NCBI RefSeq assembly: GCF_005780165.1
Contig: NZ_VAUV01000016.1
Coordinates: 1-64,000, forward strand
Length of the DNA: 64,000 bases
Direction of reading: 5' to 3'
From: Phragmitibacter flavus
GTDB lineage: Bacteria; Verrucomicrobiota; Verrucomicrobiia; Verrucomicrobiales; Verrucomicrobiaceae
Under the pieces are notes generated by a model, which saw only the letters and a program-made list of their open reading frames with translations, was not told the origin of the DNA and did no database searches. Below, piece by piece: positions 17,189-26,472 of this stretch (within the stretch, counting starts at the first letter, position 1; the number at the start of each line of letters is the position of its first letter). The position numbers were made by a program, and so were the translations under genes.

Positions 17189-19120
17189 ATGTGCGGCATT
17201 TACGGTTTTGCAGGTTTTGATGAGGAAGGTCTTTTGGACCGGATGGGGAAGGTGATGCAGCATCGGGGGCCTGATGGTCGGGGGCAGTTTCGTGCGCCGG
17301 ACGGGGTGCGGTTTGCAATGGGTATGCAGCGGCTTTCGATCATCGATCTGGAGGGCGGATGGCAGCCGGTTTACAACGAAGATGGATCGGTGGCGGTTTG
17401 TTACAACGGGGAGACCTACAATTATTTGGAGCTGCGCGAGGAGTTGGTGGCGAAGGGGCATGTGTTTGCGACGCATAGCGATACGGAGTGCTTGGTGCAT
17501 GGGTATGAGGAATGGGGGATTGAGGGGTTGCTGAAGCGGATGAACGGGATGTTTGCGTTCTGTTTGTATGATGCGCGGAGGCGGGAGTTTTTTATTGCGC
17601 GGGATCGCTGCGGGCAGAAGCCGCTTTATTATTACTACCAAAACGGGAAGTTCGTTTTTGCGTCCGAAGCGAAATCGATTTTGCAGAGCGGGCATGTGTC
17701 GGCAGAGCCGAATTTGCAGGCGATTGATCCGTATCTGACGCTGCGCAATGTGCCGGAGCCGCAGACGATGTTTAAGAACATCAACATCCTGCCGGTGAGT
17801 CATTACATGCGTTTTGCGGTGGCGGAGGGAAATTTGAGTATCAAGAGGTATTGGGAGGTGCCATTGCTGGATGCGGGGACCGCGACCTATCGGTCGGATG
17901 GGGAGTATTTGGAGGAGCTGAATGCGCTGTTTCATGACGCGGTGAAACTGTGCATGCGCAGTGATGTTCCGGTGGGGGCGTATTTGAGCGCGGGGGTGGA
18001 TTCGTCCCTGACGGTGGCGGCGATGACGAGGTTTTCATCGAACATCAACACTTATTCGCTGGGGTTTGACTCGCCGGTGGATGAGACGCCAGCGGCGCGC
18101 GAGACGGCGAAGTTCTTGGGGACGAATCATCATGAGATCATTTGTCAGCCGGAGGATTTTGATTTGTTGCCGAAGATTGTCTGGCACATGGACCGGCCGG
18201 TGGGCGATGCGTTGTTGATTGCCTTTTATAAACTGGCGCAGGGGGCGGCGAAGGATTTGAAGGTGGTGCTGGGTGGAGAAGGGGCGGATGAGGCGTTTGC
18301 CGGGTATTCGTTTCAGGGGGTGATCACCAAGGTGCAGAAGATGCGTCGCAAGCTGCCGTGGGTGACTTCGGCGGCGGCGCCGGTGTTTGCAGCAACGCCA
18401 ACGGGGGTGTTGAACAAGTTTTTCACCTTTCCGGCGGATTTGGGGAGTCAGGGGAAGAAGCGGGTGGTGGAGTTTTTGCGGCGCTACAACGGTCGGGACT
18501 TGAACGAGAATTTTAATGCGCTGAGAACGTTGTGGTCGGAGGACGAGCGATCGGATGTTTACACCAGTGGGTTCAAACATCTGGCGACGGAGCAATGGAT
18601 GGCGAAGGAGCGGGAGCAGGACAAGAAGGGGCCGTTCTTGGACCGGCTGTTGAAGCTGCAATATGACGAGTGGTTGCAGGATTGGGCCTTGATTCGCCAG
18701 GACAAAAACACCATGGCGCACAGTCTGGAGTATCGGCTGCCGTTTTTGGATCACCGGATGATTGAGCTGGCGTTCAGGATGCCGGCGCATCTGAAGATCA
18801 ACAAAGGCACGGACAAGTTCATCGAACGTCAGCTGGCGGACCGGGTGTTTCCGCCGCACATTGCGCGGAGGCCGAAGATCCCGTTTTACATGCCGGTCGA
18901 GTATTTTTTGGACAAGCCGCAGTTCCGGAACTTGGTTGCAGATACGTTAAATGAGTCAGCAATCAAGAAGCGGGGCTACTTTGAACCAGCCAAGGTGAAG
19001 GCGTTGATCGATAAAATGCATGCAACGCGGGAGTTCATTTACTGCAAACAGGTGGTTTCGCTGCTCATGTTGGAGTTGTGGCACCGGGTTTTTGTGGACA
19101 AGTCCTATCGTTTTGACTGA
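17189..19120 (+). CDS. asnB: Asparagine synthase (glutamine-hydrolysing), AsnB type
   Basis: 643 residues with an N-terminal Ntn glutaminase domain and a C-terminal ATP-dependent amidotransferase domain. Met-Cys at the start makes Cys2 the glutaminase nucleophile (MCGIYGFAGF). Further motifs are HRGPDG, RLSIIDL, NGETYNY, the synthase P-loop LSAGVDSSL (near residue 265), GGEGADEAFAGY and DRPVGDA. The C-terminal LEYRLPFLDHRMIEL is typical. It forms asparagine from aspartate and glutamine, or in surface-polysaccharide clusters amidates another acid. The polysaccharide-type neighbours downstream leave the second option open. Confidence 0.94.
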   Translation: MCGIYGFAGFDEEGLLDRMGKVMQHRGPDGRGQFRAPDGVRFAMGMQRLSIIDLEGGWQPVYNEDGSVAVCYNGETYNYLELREELVAKGHVFATHSDTECLVHGYEEWGIEGLLKRMNGMFAFCLYDARRREFFIARDRCGQKPLYYYYQNGKFVFASEAKSILQSGHVSAEPNLQAIDPYLTLRNVPEPQTMFKNINILPVSHYMRFAVAEGNLSIKRYWEVPLLDAGTATYRSDGEYLEELNALFHDAVKLCMRSDVPVGAYLSAGVDSSLTVAAMTRFSSNINTYSLGFDSPVDETPAARETAKFLGTNHHEIICQPEDFDLLPKIVWHMDRPVGDALLIAFYKLAQGAAKDLKVVLGGEGADEAFAGYSFQGVITKVQKMRRKLPWVTSAAAPVFAATPTGVLNKFFTFPADLGSQGKKRVVEFLRRYNGRDLNENFNALRTLWSEDERSDVYTSGFKHLATEQWMAKEREQDKKGPFLDRLLKLQYDEWLQDWALIRQDKNTMAHSLEYRLPFLDHRMIELAFRMPAHLKINKGTDKFIERQLADRVFPPHIARRPKIPFYMPVEYFLDKPQFRNLVADTLNESAIKKRGYFEPAKVKALIDKMHATREFIYCKQVVSLLMLELWHRVFVDKSYRFD

Positions 19121-19222
19121 TAGTGGCGATCATGAGGCTCAACATGAAAGTCAGTCCATTTGACAGGGTATTGAAGTCGTGTTGAGTCAAACTCCTTCCA
19201 TTTTTCCGTTATCCTTTTATCT

Positions 19223-20470
19223 ATGTTGAAAGAACTCAAGCAGCGTGAAGCTGAGGGGCGCCCCATTCAAGTTGGCTTGGTGGGAATTGGGTCCATGGGC
19301 AAGGGGATCGCCTTTCAAATTGCCAAAACCCCCGGCATGAGGCTCTCGTTCATCGCGGATCGTGATCCGGCAGCGCTGGCCAAGGCAGGGGAGGTTTACC
19401 CGCACGAGACGCATTTGACATTGGATGCGATGGCGGCATTGAAAGATCAAAACATCCCTTGTGATGTGCTGGTGGAGGCGACCAACTCGATCATTGGAGC
19501 TTTCGACTACTGCATGGCGGCGATTCAACGCAAGGCCCATTGTGTGCTGATGAATGCGGAGGTGGATGCGATTCTTGGGTTTCTTTTGCATGCCGAGGCG
19601 AAAAAGCACGGGGTGATTGTGACGAGCGATTCGGGGGATCAGCACGGGGTGCTGGCGCGCATGATGAATGAGATTGAGATGTGGGGTTTCGAGATCGTGC
19701 AGGCCGGCAACATGAAAGGGTTTCTGGATCGTCATCGCGACATGGAAGGAACGGTGGAGATTGCGAAGAAGCTGGGTTTGAGCACCCAGCAGTGCCTGGC
19801 TTACACGGACGGCAGCAAGCTGAACATCGAGATGTCGATCATTGCCAACGAGTATGGATTGACGCCGGTGGTCCCGGGGATGGAAGGTCCGAAGGCGACC
19901 AAGATGCAGGATGTGATTGAGGTGTTCGATTTCGAAAAATATGACGGGAAGGGGCGGGTGGATTACATCCTGGGTGCCAGCGAACATGGCGGCGGGGTCT
20001 ATGTGGTGGCGAAGACGGAGAGCACGTTCGAGCAGGGGTATCTGAACTATTACAAAGTGACAAACAAACACCCTTATTATGTGTTTTTCCGTCCCTACCA
20101 TCTCTGCCACATTGAAACGCCGCGTTCGATTGCGCTGGCCTGTCTTTATGGCAATGCCGTTTGCACCATGAGCAAGGGGCGGGTGACGGACACCTATGCG
20201 TATGCGAAGAAGGATCTGCAACCGGGGGATCGTATTCGGCACGCGATTGGCAGCGATGAAGTCTATGGTTTGATTGATGAGGCGAAGAAGGCCGATGCCG
20301 CAGGTCATGTGCCCCAAGGTGTTCTGGATGTAGAGGACTCGGAGGCGCGTCCGGTGTTGAAGAGGGCGGTGAAGATGGATCAGCCGCTGACCTGGGATGA
20401 TGTGGAAATTCCTGCCGGCCGCATGGCGGATCTTTGGGAGCAACAGAAGTCGCTGCTGGGCATTGCCTGA
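19223..20470 (+). CDS. NAD(P)-dependent homoserine-dehydrogenase-like oxidoreductase with SAF-type C terminus (COG4091 type)
   Basis: 415 residues. A Rossmann start VGLVGIGSMGKGIAFQIAK (about 18-36) is followed by ADRDPAAL, VLVEATNS and MNAEVDAILG, the core of the homoserine-dehydrogenase-like superfamily. The C-terminal part (VCTMSKGRVTDTYAYAKKDL then QPGD) resembles a SAF domain as in sugar-acid enzymes. The true substrate is unknown; homologues act on sugars or sugar acids rather than homoserine. It begins an operon with the FAD enzyme 38 bp downstream and the DUF423 gene. Confidence 0.8.
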   Translation: MLKELKQREAEGRPIQVGLVGIGSMGKGIAFQIAKTPGMRLSFIADRDPAALAKAGEVYPHETHLTLDAMAALKDQNIPCDVLVEATNSIIGAFDYCMAAIQRKAHCVLMNAEVDAILGFLLHAEAKKHGVIVTSDSGDQHGVLARMMNEIEMWGFEIVQAGNMKGFLDRHRDMEGTVEIAKKLGLSTQQCLAYTDGSKLNIEMSIIANEYGLTPVVPGMEGPKATKMQDVIEVFDFEKYDGKGRVDYILGASEHGGGVYVVAKTESTFEQGYLNYYKVTNKHPYYVFFRPYHLCHIETPRSIALACLYGNAVCTMSKGRVTDTYAYAKKDLQPGDRIRHAIGSDEVYGLIDEAKKADAAGHVPQGVLDVEDSEARPVLKRAVKMDQPLTWDDVEIPAGRMADLWEQQKSLLGIA

Positions 20471-20508
20471 GTGTCGGTGCTTTGGAGACAGCGAATGAGC
20501 TTCATGAA

Positions 20509-21906
20509 ATGACAACCGTGAGCAACAAGCATGTAGTCATCCTTGGCGGCGGGCCCTGCGGACTTTATGCCGCGCGGGTTTTGAGCCGGGTGGGGGTGAA
20601 GGTGACGTTGTTGGAGAAAGATCTTCAGCCGGGCGGGTTGGCGACTTCGCACAAGCGTGGGGAGAACTGGTATGACCTGGGCTGCCACATGCTGCATGAG
20701 TTTGACAAAGAAATCTTTGAGGACATCATGGATTTGATGGGCGATGAAAGCATCCCGGTGCAGTTGGATGCGAAGATTCGCTGGGCAAAGAACTTTTACC
20801 GGTATCCGCTGCAATTCCAGGACATGATCAAAGGCATTCCGCTGCCGCTGCTGGTGTTCTACACGGCGGGATTGTTTTACGCGCAGTTCCGCAAGACGCT
20901 GGTTCCATGGACTCCCAAGAACGCGGAACAGGCACTGATACAACTTTACGGGTCACCGCTCTACCGGTTCTTTTTCCGGGACTTCACGCATCGTTACTGG
21001 GGCATTCATCCGCGAGAGCTCTCGGCCACATTCATCACCACCAAGATGCCACGTTTGAGCGCGGTGGATGTGTTGAAAAAAGCTTTGGGCAAGGTGGGGG
21101 TGAAAGACAAGGAGGTGAGGGCGGTGGACAGCGCGTTGCATGAGGAGACGCTGCATTATTCGAAGCGCGGTGCGGAGGCGATGCCACGTGCGTTGGTCAG
21201 AGGGATTGAGGAGGATGGTGGAGTCGTGGTGTTGGGGGCGGAGGTCAGCAAACTGATGATGATCGATGGTCGCGTGAGCGCGGTGCAGTATGTCAAAGAT
21301 GGTGAGACTATTGAGATCGCCTGCGATGAGTGCATTTCGACGATCCCGGTGCCGTGGTTGGTGAAGCGTGCGGAACCAGCCCCGCCGCAGGAGGTGATGA
21401 CAGCCGCAGAAAAATTGCGGTTCAAGCCGATTGCAATCTATGGCCTGTTGGTGAACAAACCGCAGTGTTTTGATGCGCTGTATATTTATTATCGGGACCG
21501 GATGTTCCATCGTGTGGGCGAGCCGAAGAATGCAGGGTTGAAAGTGACACCGGCGAACCACACTGTGCTGATTGTGGAGACCACTTGTGAGATCGGGGAT
21601 GACAAGTGGAAGGGGACGGACGAGGTGAAGGCGAAAATTTTTGCGGATTTGGAGAAGGAATCGATCTGCTCCAAGGATGACATCGTTGAGGTGCATTTGC
21701 TGCATGGTGAAACGGGCTACCCCATTTTTGCCCTGGGCTTTGAGCCTCATCTCGAAGAGGTGATGCAGTGGGTGCGGCGGGTTCCAAACCTGCAAAGCAC
21801 GGGTCGGCAGGGTGGCTTCAAATATCCCAACATGCATGCGGCGATGCGCATGGGAGCGACGGCGGCCCAGACCATCTTGCAGAAGTGGGAAAAACCAAAA
21901 TCATGA
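20509..21906 (+). CDS. FAD-dependent protoporphyrinogen-oxidase/amine-oxidase-like protein
   Basis: 465 residues. A dinucleotide-binding motif VVILGGGPCGLYAARVLSR is followed by LLEKDLQPGGLATS, the FAD-binding signature of the amine oxidase/UGM-like superfamily. Later HYSKRGAEAMPRALVRG and TGRQGGFKYPNMHAAMRMG close the FAD site. Homologues sit in surface-glycan clusters and handle nucleotide sugars or are annotated as protoporphyrinogen oxidase-like. No haem genes are near, so haem synthesis is unlikely. Start at 20509 chosen just before the Rossmann strand. Its stop overlaps the start of the next gene (ATGA). Confidence 0.8.
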   Translation: MTTVSNKHVVILGGGPCGLYAARVLSRVGVKVTLLEKDLQPGGLATSHKRGENWYDLGCHMLHEFDKEIFEDIMDLMGDESIPVQLDAKIRWAKNFYRYPLQFQDMIKGIPLPLLVFYTAGLFYAQFRKTLVPWTPKNAEQALIQLYGSPLYRFFFRDFTHRYWGIHPRELSATFITTKMPRLSAVDVLKKALGKVGVKDKEVRAVDSALHEETLHYSKRGAEAMPRALVRGIEEDGGVVVLGAEVSKLMMIDGRVSAVQYVKDGETIEIACDECISTIPVPWLVKRAEPAPPQEVMTAAEKLRFKPIAIYGLLVNKPQCFDALYIYYRDRMFHRVGEPKNAGLKVTPANHTVLIVETTCEIGDDKWKGTDEVKAKIFADLEKESICSKDDIVEVHLLHGETGYPIFALGFEPHLEEVMQWVRRVPNLQSTGRQGGFKYPNMHAAMRMGATAAQTILQKWEKPKS

Positions 21907-22304
21907 AAGCAGATCCATTCAAACTTCGTGTGGCGGCCATGTTGGGTTTTCTGGGCGTTTCGCTTGGTGCCATGGGCGCTCATGCCATGGAGGCAAGGTG
22001 GCTGGCGGAACTTTCTGCGGAGGATGCAGCACGTCGGATCGATGTGTGGGGAACGGCGAGCTTCTATCACATGGTCCACGCAGTGGTGCTGATGGTGATG
22101 GCCTATGTGTTTCCGCGTGAGGAGCAGGGCCGCTGGACCTGGGGTTGCATGGTTTTGGGCGTGGTGATTTTTAGCGGCAGTTTGTATGGCTATTGCTACA
22201 CTGGCATCAGGTGGATGGGTGCGGTAACTCCGTTTGGCGGATTGTTGATTATTATTGGCTGGCTTCTGCTGGCACTTGGGGCGGGCAAAAAGGCAGCGGT
22301 CTGA
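21903..22304 (+). CDS. DUF423 family inner-membrane protein
   Basis: 133 residues with four hydrophobic helices. Segments LGFLGVSLGAMGAHAMEA, WGTASFYHMVHAVVLMVMAY and GSLYGYCYTGIRWMGAVTP match the DUF423 (YgdD-like) pattern: a conserved GAxGAH near the start, a YHMxHA middle and a G-S-LY-x-Y motif. Function unknown. Last gene of the three-gene operon, start overlapping the previous stop. Confidence 0.88.
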   Translation: MKADPFKLRVAAMLGFLGVSLGAMGAHAMEARWLAELSAEDAARRIDVWGTASFYHMVHAVVLMVMAYVFPREEQGRWTWGCMVLGVVIFSGSLYGYCYTGIRWMGAVTPFGGLLIIIGWLLLALGAGKKAAV

Positions 22305-22312
22305 ATAATGGA

Positions 22313-22729
22313 TCATGCGCCGACCTTACGCAGCCATTCTTCGAGGTTGTAGTAATTCGTGATGCGGCTGACTTTGCCTTCGCGAATCTCGAAAAAGGCA
22401 CCGACCCGCAGGTGGTAGGTCTGGCCGGTGGCGGGGGGCAGGCCTTCGTCGGTGTTGAGGTAGGTGCCATCAATAAAGAACTCTGCGGCGGCGCGGGTGC
22501 CGTCGTCATTGGCGAAGACTTGCAGGTCGACGACCTGCTCGCGATAGCTGTGGTCCATGCGTTTCAGGAAAGTGCGGAAGGTGGAGACGCCAATTTCACA
22601 ACCGCCCTGATTGAGATCGTGCTGGACGTCGTCCGTCAGCAATGCCAAAAACGCCTCGCGGTCACCAGTGTTGAAGGTCTCATAATAGCGGGTGATGAGG
22701 GCAAGGGTAAGTTCGCGCGGAGTGGCCAT
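22313..22729 (-). CDS. NTF2/SnoaL-like protein (steroid isomerase-related)
   Basis: 138 residues, a single cone-shaped NTF2-like domain: LALITRYYETFNTGDREAFL, LLTDDVQHDLNQGGCEIG, FRTFLKRMDHSYREQVVDLQ and a closing AFFEIREGKVSRITNYYN. Proteins of this fold act as small enzymes or binding proteins; no catalytic set stands out. The start MATPREL (22729) matches the family; the upstream open frame seems non-coding. Convergent with the DUF423 gene, 8 bp apart. Confidence 0.82.
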   Translation of the reverse strand: MATPRELTLALITRYYETFNTGDREAFLALLTDDVQHDLNQGGCEIGVSTFRTFLKRMDHSYREQVVDLQVFANDDGTRAAAEFFIDGTYLNTDEGLPPATGQTYHLRVGAFFEIREGKVSRITNYYNLEEWLRKVGA

Positions 22730-22812
22730 GGTGGGCAGTGTGGCGACGGCAGGTGAATCGTCAACCTGATGGTTGCTGGCGCGATCAATCCCAACGGTTG
22801 ATCGCCGCATTT

Positions 22813-24588
22813 TCAAAGCGCGCGGGTGAGGAACTTGCGCTCGCCTTCGAGCAACAGGGAGTCCGGGACTTTTTCGGCGATTTCAAATGCGCGACGGGGG
22901 TCACCGCCTGCGTTGAGGAGGCCTGAGAGAACCGCACGCTGGCCGGGCTGGAAGTAGTCGGGGGTGAGGTCGGCGAGGGCGGTGCGCAGGTCGTCGATGT
23001 TCTGTTGCCGGTAGGCCGACATGGCATTGAGGAGTTGACGAATGGCCGGTGCGATGGAGTCGGCGATTTTTGGATCGGAGAGTTTGAGAGGAATGGTTTC
23101 GATTTCCACTCCAAGAAGGAGTTTGAGGTAGAGTTGTTTTTCCTTGTGATAGTGCAGGGTGGGGTCGGTTTCGACGAGGTCGTTGAGAGTCTTCAGCATG
23201 CCTTCGGAATCATTCTGACTGGTTTGAATGCCGAGCACGGCTTCCAAAAGGGCGACGCGGTGTTGGGGAAGGTTGGCACCGGTTCGAAGCGCCTCAAGGG
23301 CGGCGGTCGGGTGGCCCATGCTGTCCGCGATGGCGCTGATGCGGCGCACGCTGCGAATGTCCCTGGCGGCGGTGGCAAATTTGGCGGCATCGAGAAGGTG
23401 GCGGCTGACCACTTCAGCGGATTCACCGAGGCCTTTGGAAATTCGCGCGTTGAGAAGGGAAAGGTCGGGAGGCGAGATGGGAAGGCTGGTGGCGGTGCGG
23501 ATGGCATTGCGCAAAACGGTCCACTGTTCGGTGGCAGCCAGGGACTCGACGTAAAGGGAGAAAAACTCGCGCAACTTCAACACGCGGTCCATGGGCAACT
23601 GCTCAAGGACGCGCGGATGTTCGTTGATCGACTGCAGCATGAGAAGATAGGGGATGCGGTCAGCGGGGGATTTGCCCTCAAGTTCGGCCTCCTCCCTTGC
23701 AAAGACGGCGGCGCGGTCATCGGGATGGCGCTCCAGCATGCGACCGAGGAGTGAGTATCGATGCCGGGAGTCGGCCTTGGGGTTATTCTTCAGGATGTCG
23801 AGCAGTTCCGCGAAGTTTTGGGGGGTGAGTCGGGTTTCGCGAGCGAGCAGGTCGATGGCGGCGAGGTTGGCATCGGTATCGCCGCGGGCGAGTTCCCATA
23901 GGTTGTCGATGGCAGCGTTCTGGACTTCGCTCAAAGGATTGCGGAGGTCGAGGACGGAAAGTTTGAGGCGGCTTTGAGGATCATCAGGGTCCATGCGCAG
24001 GGCTTGTCGCATCACGGTGGCGGCCTCGGCGGTGCGGCCTTCGATGTTGAGGATGCCGGCCTCGATTTCCAATGCGGGCTTGGTGGTGCGCTCAGCGGGA
24101 GGAATAGTCGCGAGCAATTGGCGGGCTTCCGAGGATTTGTTGAGCTGGAGATAGGTTTGGGCGGTGTCGATGCGATCCTGGGTGGTGGCGGCACCGAGAT
24201 CAATGAGTTGCTGCCAGAATTGCAGGCTGCGTTCGGGATCGCTGTTCGTTTTGCGCATGAAGAGGGCGATCCCGCGGATCACTTCGGGTTCACTGGACGC
24301 TTCAAGATAGGCCTTGCTGTAGAAATCGGATGCGGTCTGCCATTCTTCGACTTCCAAGGCAGCGTCGGCCTTTTCCAGGAGACCGAGTGCTTTGTAGCGA
24401 TGATAGAGACGGCTGATGTCAGGCCAGGCAATAATCGCGGCGACGATGGCAACGACGATGAGTCCCGAGCCGAAGACGGTGACGAGAAACCAAGGAAATC
24501 CGGTTTTTGTTGTGGAGCCCGACTTGGCAACAGGCGTTTGGATGTGGTCTGGCTCGGGTGATGTTGGCGATTCCTGCGGGGCATTCAT
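22813..24588 (-). CDS. Membrane-anchored TPR-like repeat protein
   Basis: 591 residues. A short cytoplasmic start is followed by one membrane helix (about 33-53, FLVTVFGSGLIVVAIVAAII). A long helical repeat region, at first TPR-like, comes next (ALGLLEKADAALEVEEWQTA, DFYSKAYLEASSEPEVIRG, TYLQLNKSSEARQLL). Such proteins usually act as scaffolds. It follows the FGE-like gene 30 bp away on the same strand, so the two are probably one operon. Confidence 0.8.
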   Translation of the reverse strand: MNAPQESPTSPEPDHIQTPVAKSGSTTKTGFPWFLVTVFGSGLIVVAIVAAIIAWPDISRLYHRYKALGLLEKADAALEVEEWQTASDFYSKAYLEASSEPEVIRGIALFMRKTNSDPERSLQFWQQLIDLGAATTQDRIDTAQTYLQLNKSSEARQLLATIPPAERTTKPALEIEAGILNIEGRTAEAATVMRQALRMDPDDPQSRLKLSVLDLRNPLSEVQNAAIDNLWELARGDTDANLAAIDLLARETRLTPQNFAELLDILKNNPKADSRHRYSLLGRMLERHPDDRAAVFAREEAELEGKSPADRIPYLLMLQSINEHPRVLEQLPMDRVLKLREFFSLYVESLAATEQWTVLRNAIRTATSLPISPPDLSLLNARISKGLGESAEVVSRHLLDAAKFATAARDIRSVRRISAIADSMGHPTAALEALRTGANLPQHRVALLEAVLGIQTSQNDSEGMLKTLNDLVETDPTLHYHKEKQLYLKLLLGVEIETIPLKLSDPKIADSIAPAIRQLLNAMSAYRQQNIDDLRTALADLTPDYFQPGQRAVLSGLLNAGGDPRRAFEIAEKVPDSLLLEGERKFLTRAL

Positions 24589-24618
24589 GAGCGCGATGAA
24601 GAAGAGGTGGAGACGCGG

Positions 24619-26349
24619 TCAGGGTTGGCTGAGATCGAGAACCAGGCGGAACCCGATGTGGGGAAGAGCAGTGTCTTCAGTAAAATGTTGTCGGGCAGAA
24701 CTGAGGGCGTCGGCCTGCGCAGAAGTGATCCATGAACTGCCGCGCACGACGCGTTCACCAGCAGCACCGGGCCAGGGATCGCTGCACCATTCGGCAACGT
24801 TGCCGGCGAGGTCGTGAAGGTTGAAGGTGTTGGGGGAGAAGGATCCGACTGGGGAGGTGTAGGAAAAATTGTCGGCATAGCCGCTCATGCGTCCGGTGTC
24901 GAGATTGGCGCTGAAGGTGGGGGGCGGCCACTGACTGGTGCCCCAAGGGTAGTCCACCGTGTTGGAACCACTCTTGCTGGCGGGATCGGTGCCGGCTTCA
25001 TCTTTCAAGCCGACCGCGACGCTCCATTCGGCATCGGTGGGGAGGCGGTAGCGTGCGTTGGCAGGAATGAGATTGGATTCCCTGTCAGTGGCGGTGAGCC
25101 ATTCGGCGAAGTCGTTGGCCTCTTGCCAGGTGACGTTGACGACGGGATGGCTGGGCTGGATGACGAAGGTGGGGCGACGTGTCCAGCTTTTGCCGGTGGC
25201 TTTCTGGGCGGCCTCGTAGTCCTGGACGCGAACTTCGGTTTCACCCATCAGCATGCCCGGAGCCCCGAAGGGGTGGAATTTCATGCCGAGTTTGTTGGTA
25301 TAGGCGTCGGTGGAGGTGGCGGGTTTGAGGGAAGCTGGGTCTGGCAGTTCGACTGGCGTGCTGCTGTCGCTTTGGGCGCGGCGTGCTTCCAAAGACTGGC
25401 GCATTTTGGCGACTTCCTCAGCGCTCACATCGGGAGCCGTGTTAAGCATGGTGATCTGTTGCTTGTCTTCTTCCGCGCGGGATTTTTGCTGGTTGGCGAG
25501 GAAGGTGGCGGTTTCGCGCTTGTCTTCAAAGATGTAGCGGAAACCGATGCTGGGCGCGCGAAGGTCGGCGGAAACCAGGTAGCGGTAGTTGGAAGTGAGG
25601 CATTCTTTGCGGAAATACATCCAAGAACCACCGCGCAGCAGGGCGGCGGAGTTGATGGGGTCTTCACGGTCCCACGCCCATTCCCAAACGTTGCCCGCGA
25701 GGTCGTGGAGCCCTTGGGGTGAGGGGTCGAAGGCACCGACAGGCGAGGTGTAGGGGTGGCCGTCGTCGGTGCCATTGATTTCATAGGAGTTGAAGTTGCC
25801 GGCTTTGGCAGGTGGCGGCCATTGCAGGCCCCATGGGAAGCTGCGGGACTCGTCGATTTCCTGCGCACTGGTGAGCGAACGTTGGGTTTGGGCGGAAGCG
25901 AGTCCGACGGCGGCGTCCCATTCACGATTGGTGGGGAGCCGGTAAGATTGAAATTCGGTGATGGTGCCGCTGGCGCGTTCTTTCTCGGTCAACCAGCTGC
26001 AGAAAGCGGCGGCATCTTGAAGGGTGATGTTGACGACGGGGTGGTCGCCCGTTTGAGGGAAGTGCGGTTTGTGGTCCCACTGATATCCGCTTTCCGAGAC
26101 AAAAGCGGTGAAGTCGGACACACGAGTTGGATAGGCAGCAAACAGGACGGGCGTGCCTGGGACGGGCCGCAAGGGCATCTTTTGGCTGTTTTCGTGCGCC
26201 TGGAGTCCAACAAGCGGCGCGGGCTCGGGCTGCTGGCTTTGGCCAGGGATCGAAAACAACGGTGTCAGCATCAAGATAAACACCAACACAGCGCTGGGTG
26301 GGGAACGATGGGGGACAGATGGGGCGGTTTCGGGAGTTGGAGCAATCAT
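24619..26349 (-). CDS. Exported protein with two FGE-sulfatase-like (SUMF1) domains
   Basis: 576 residues with a hydrophobic leader (SAVLVFILMLTPLFSIPG). Two copies of the formylglycine-generating-enzyme fold follow, roughly 60-260 and 340-575. Each has HPVVNxTxQxA, YRLPTxxEWxxAVGL, PWGxxWPPP, YTSPVGxF, LHDLAGNVxEW and a final IGFR. The paired cysteines needed for sulfatase activation are absent: the expected site reads GGSWMYFRKECLTS in domain 1 and GSSWITSAQADALS in domain 2. A binding or structural role is therefore more likely than sulfatase maturation. Start at 26349 gives the leader; longer in-frame starts exist. Confidence 0.85.
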   Translation of the reverse strand: MIAPTPETAPSVPHRSPPSAVLVFILMLTPLFSIPGQSQQPEPAPLVGLQAHENSQKMPLRPVPGTPVLFAAYPTRVSDFTAFVSESGYQWDHKPHFPQTGDHPVVNITLQDAAAFCSWLTEKERASGTITEFQSYRLPTNREWDAAVGLASAQTQRSLTSAQEIDESRSFPWGLQWPPPAKAGNFNSYEINGTDDGHPYTSPVGAFDPSPQGLHDLAGNVWEWAWDREDPINSAALLRGGSWMYFRKECLTSNYRYLVSADLRAPSIGFRYIFEDKRETATFLANQQKSRAEEDKQQITMLNTAPDVSAEEVAKMRQSLEARRAQSDSSTPVELPDPASLKPATSTDAYTNKLGMKFHPFGAPGMLMGETEVRVQDYEAAQKATGKSWTRRPTFVIQPSHPVVNVTWQEANDFAEWLTATDRESNLIPANARYRLPTDAEWSVAVGLKDEAGTDPASKSGSNTVDYPWGTSQWPPPTFSANLDTGRMSGYADNFSYTSPVGSFSPNTFNLHDLAGNVAEWCSDPWPGAAGERVVRGSSWITSAQADALSSARQHFTEDTALPHIGFRLVLDLSQP

Positions 26350-26422
26350 GAACAAATATGGTCGCAGGAAAGTCGTGGCATGGACGAGATGGTAGCCAAA
26401 ATGAGAAGGGAAGGAAAGAAAA

Positions 26423-26448
26423 AGCCGCCCGGTTTTCACGGGGCGGCT
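26423..26448 (-). terminator. Rho-independent terminator of the secreted protein gene
   Basis: Perfect 8-bp stem AGCCGCCC (26423-26430) / GGGCGGCT (26441-26448) with a 10-base loop, followed on the minus strand by TTTTTC. It lies 25 bp after the stop at 26473. Confidence 0.88.
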
Positions 26449-26472
26449 GTAAAACCTTGAAGGAATTTGAAA

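Noticed and set aside
24619-26349. Annotation as sulfatase-maturating formylglycine-generating enzyme
   Set aside because: Neither domain has the catalytic cysteine pair and no sulfatase gene is present in the window.
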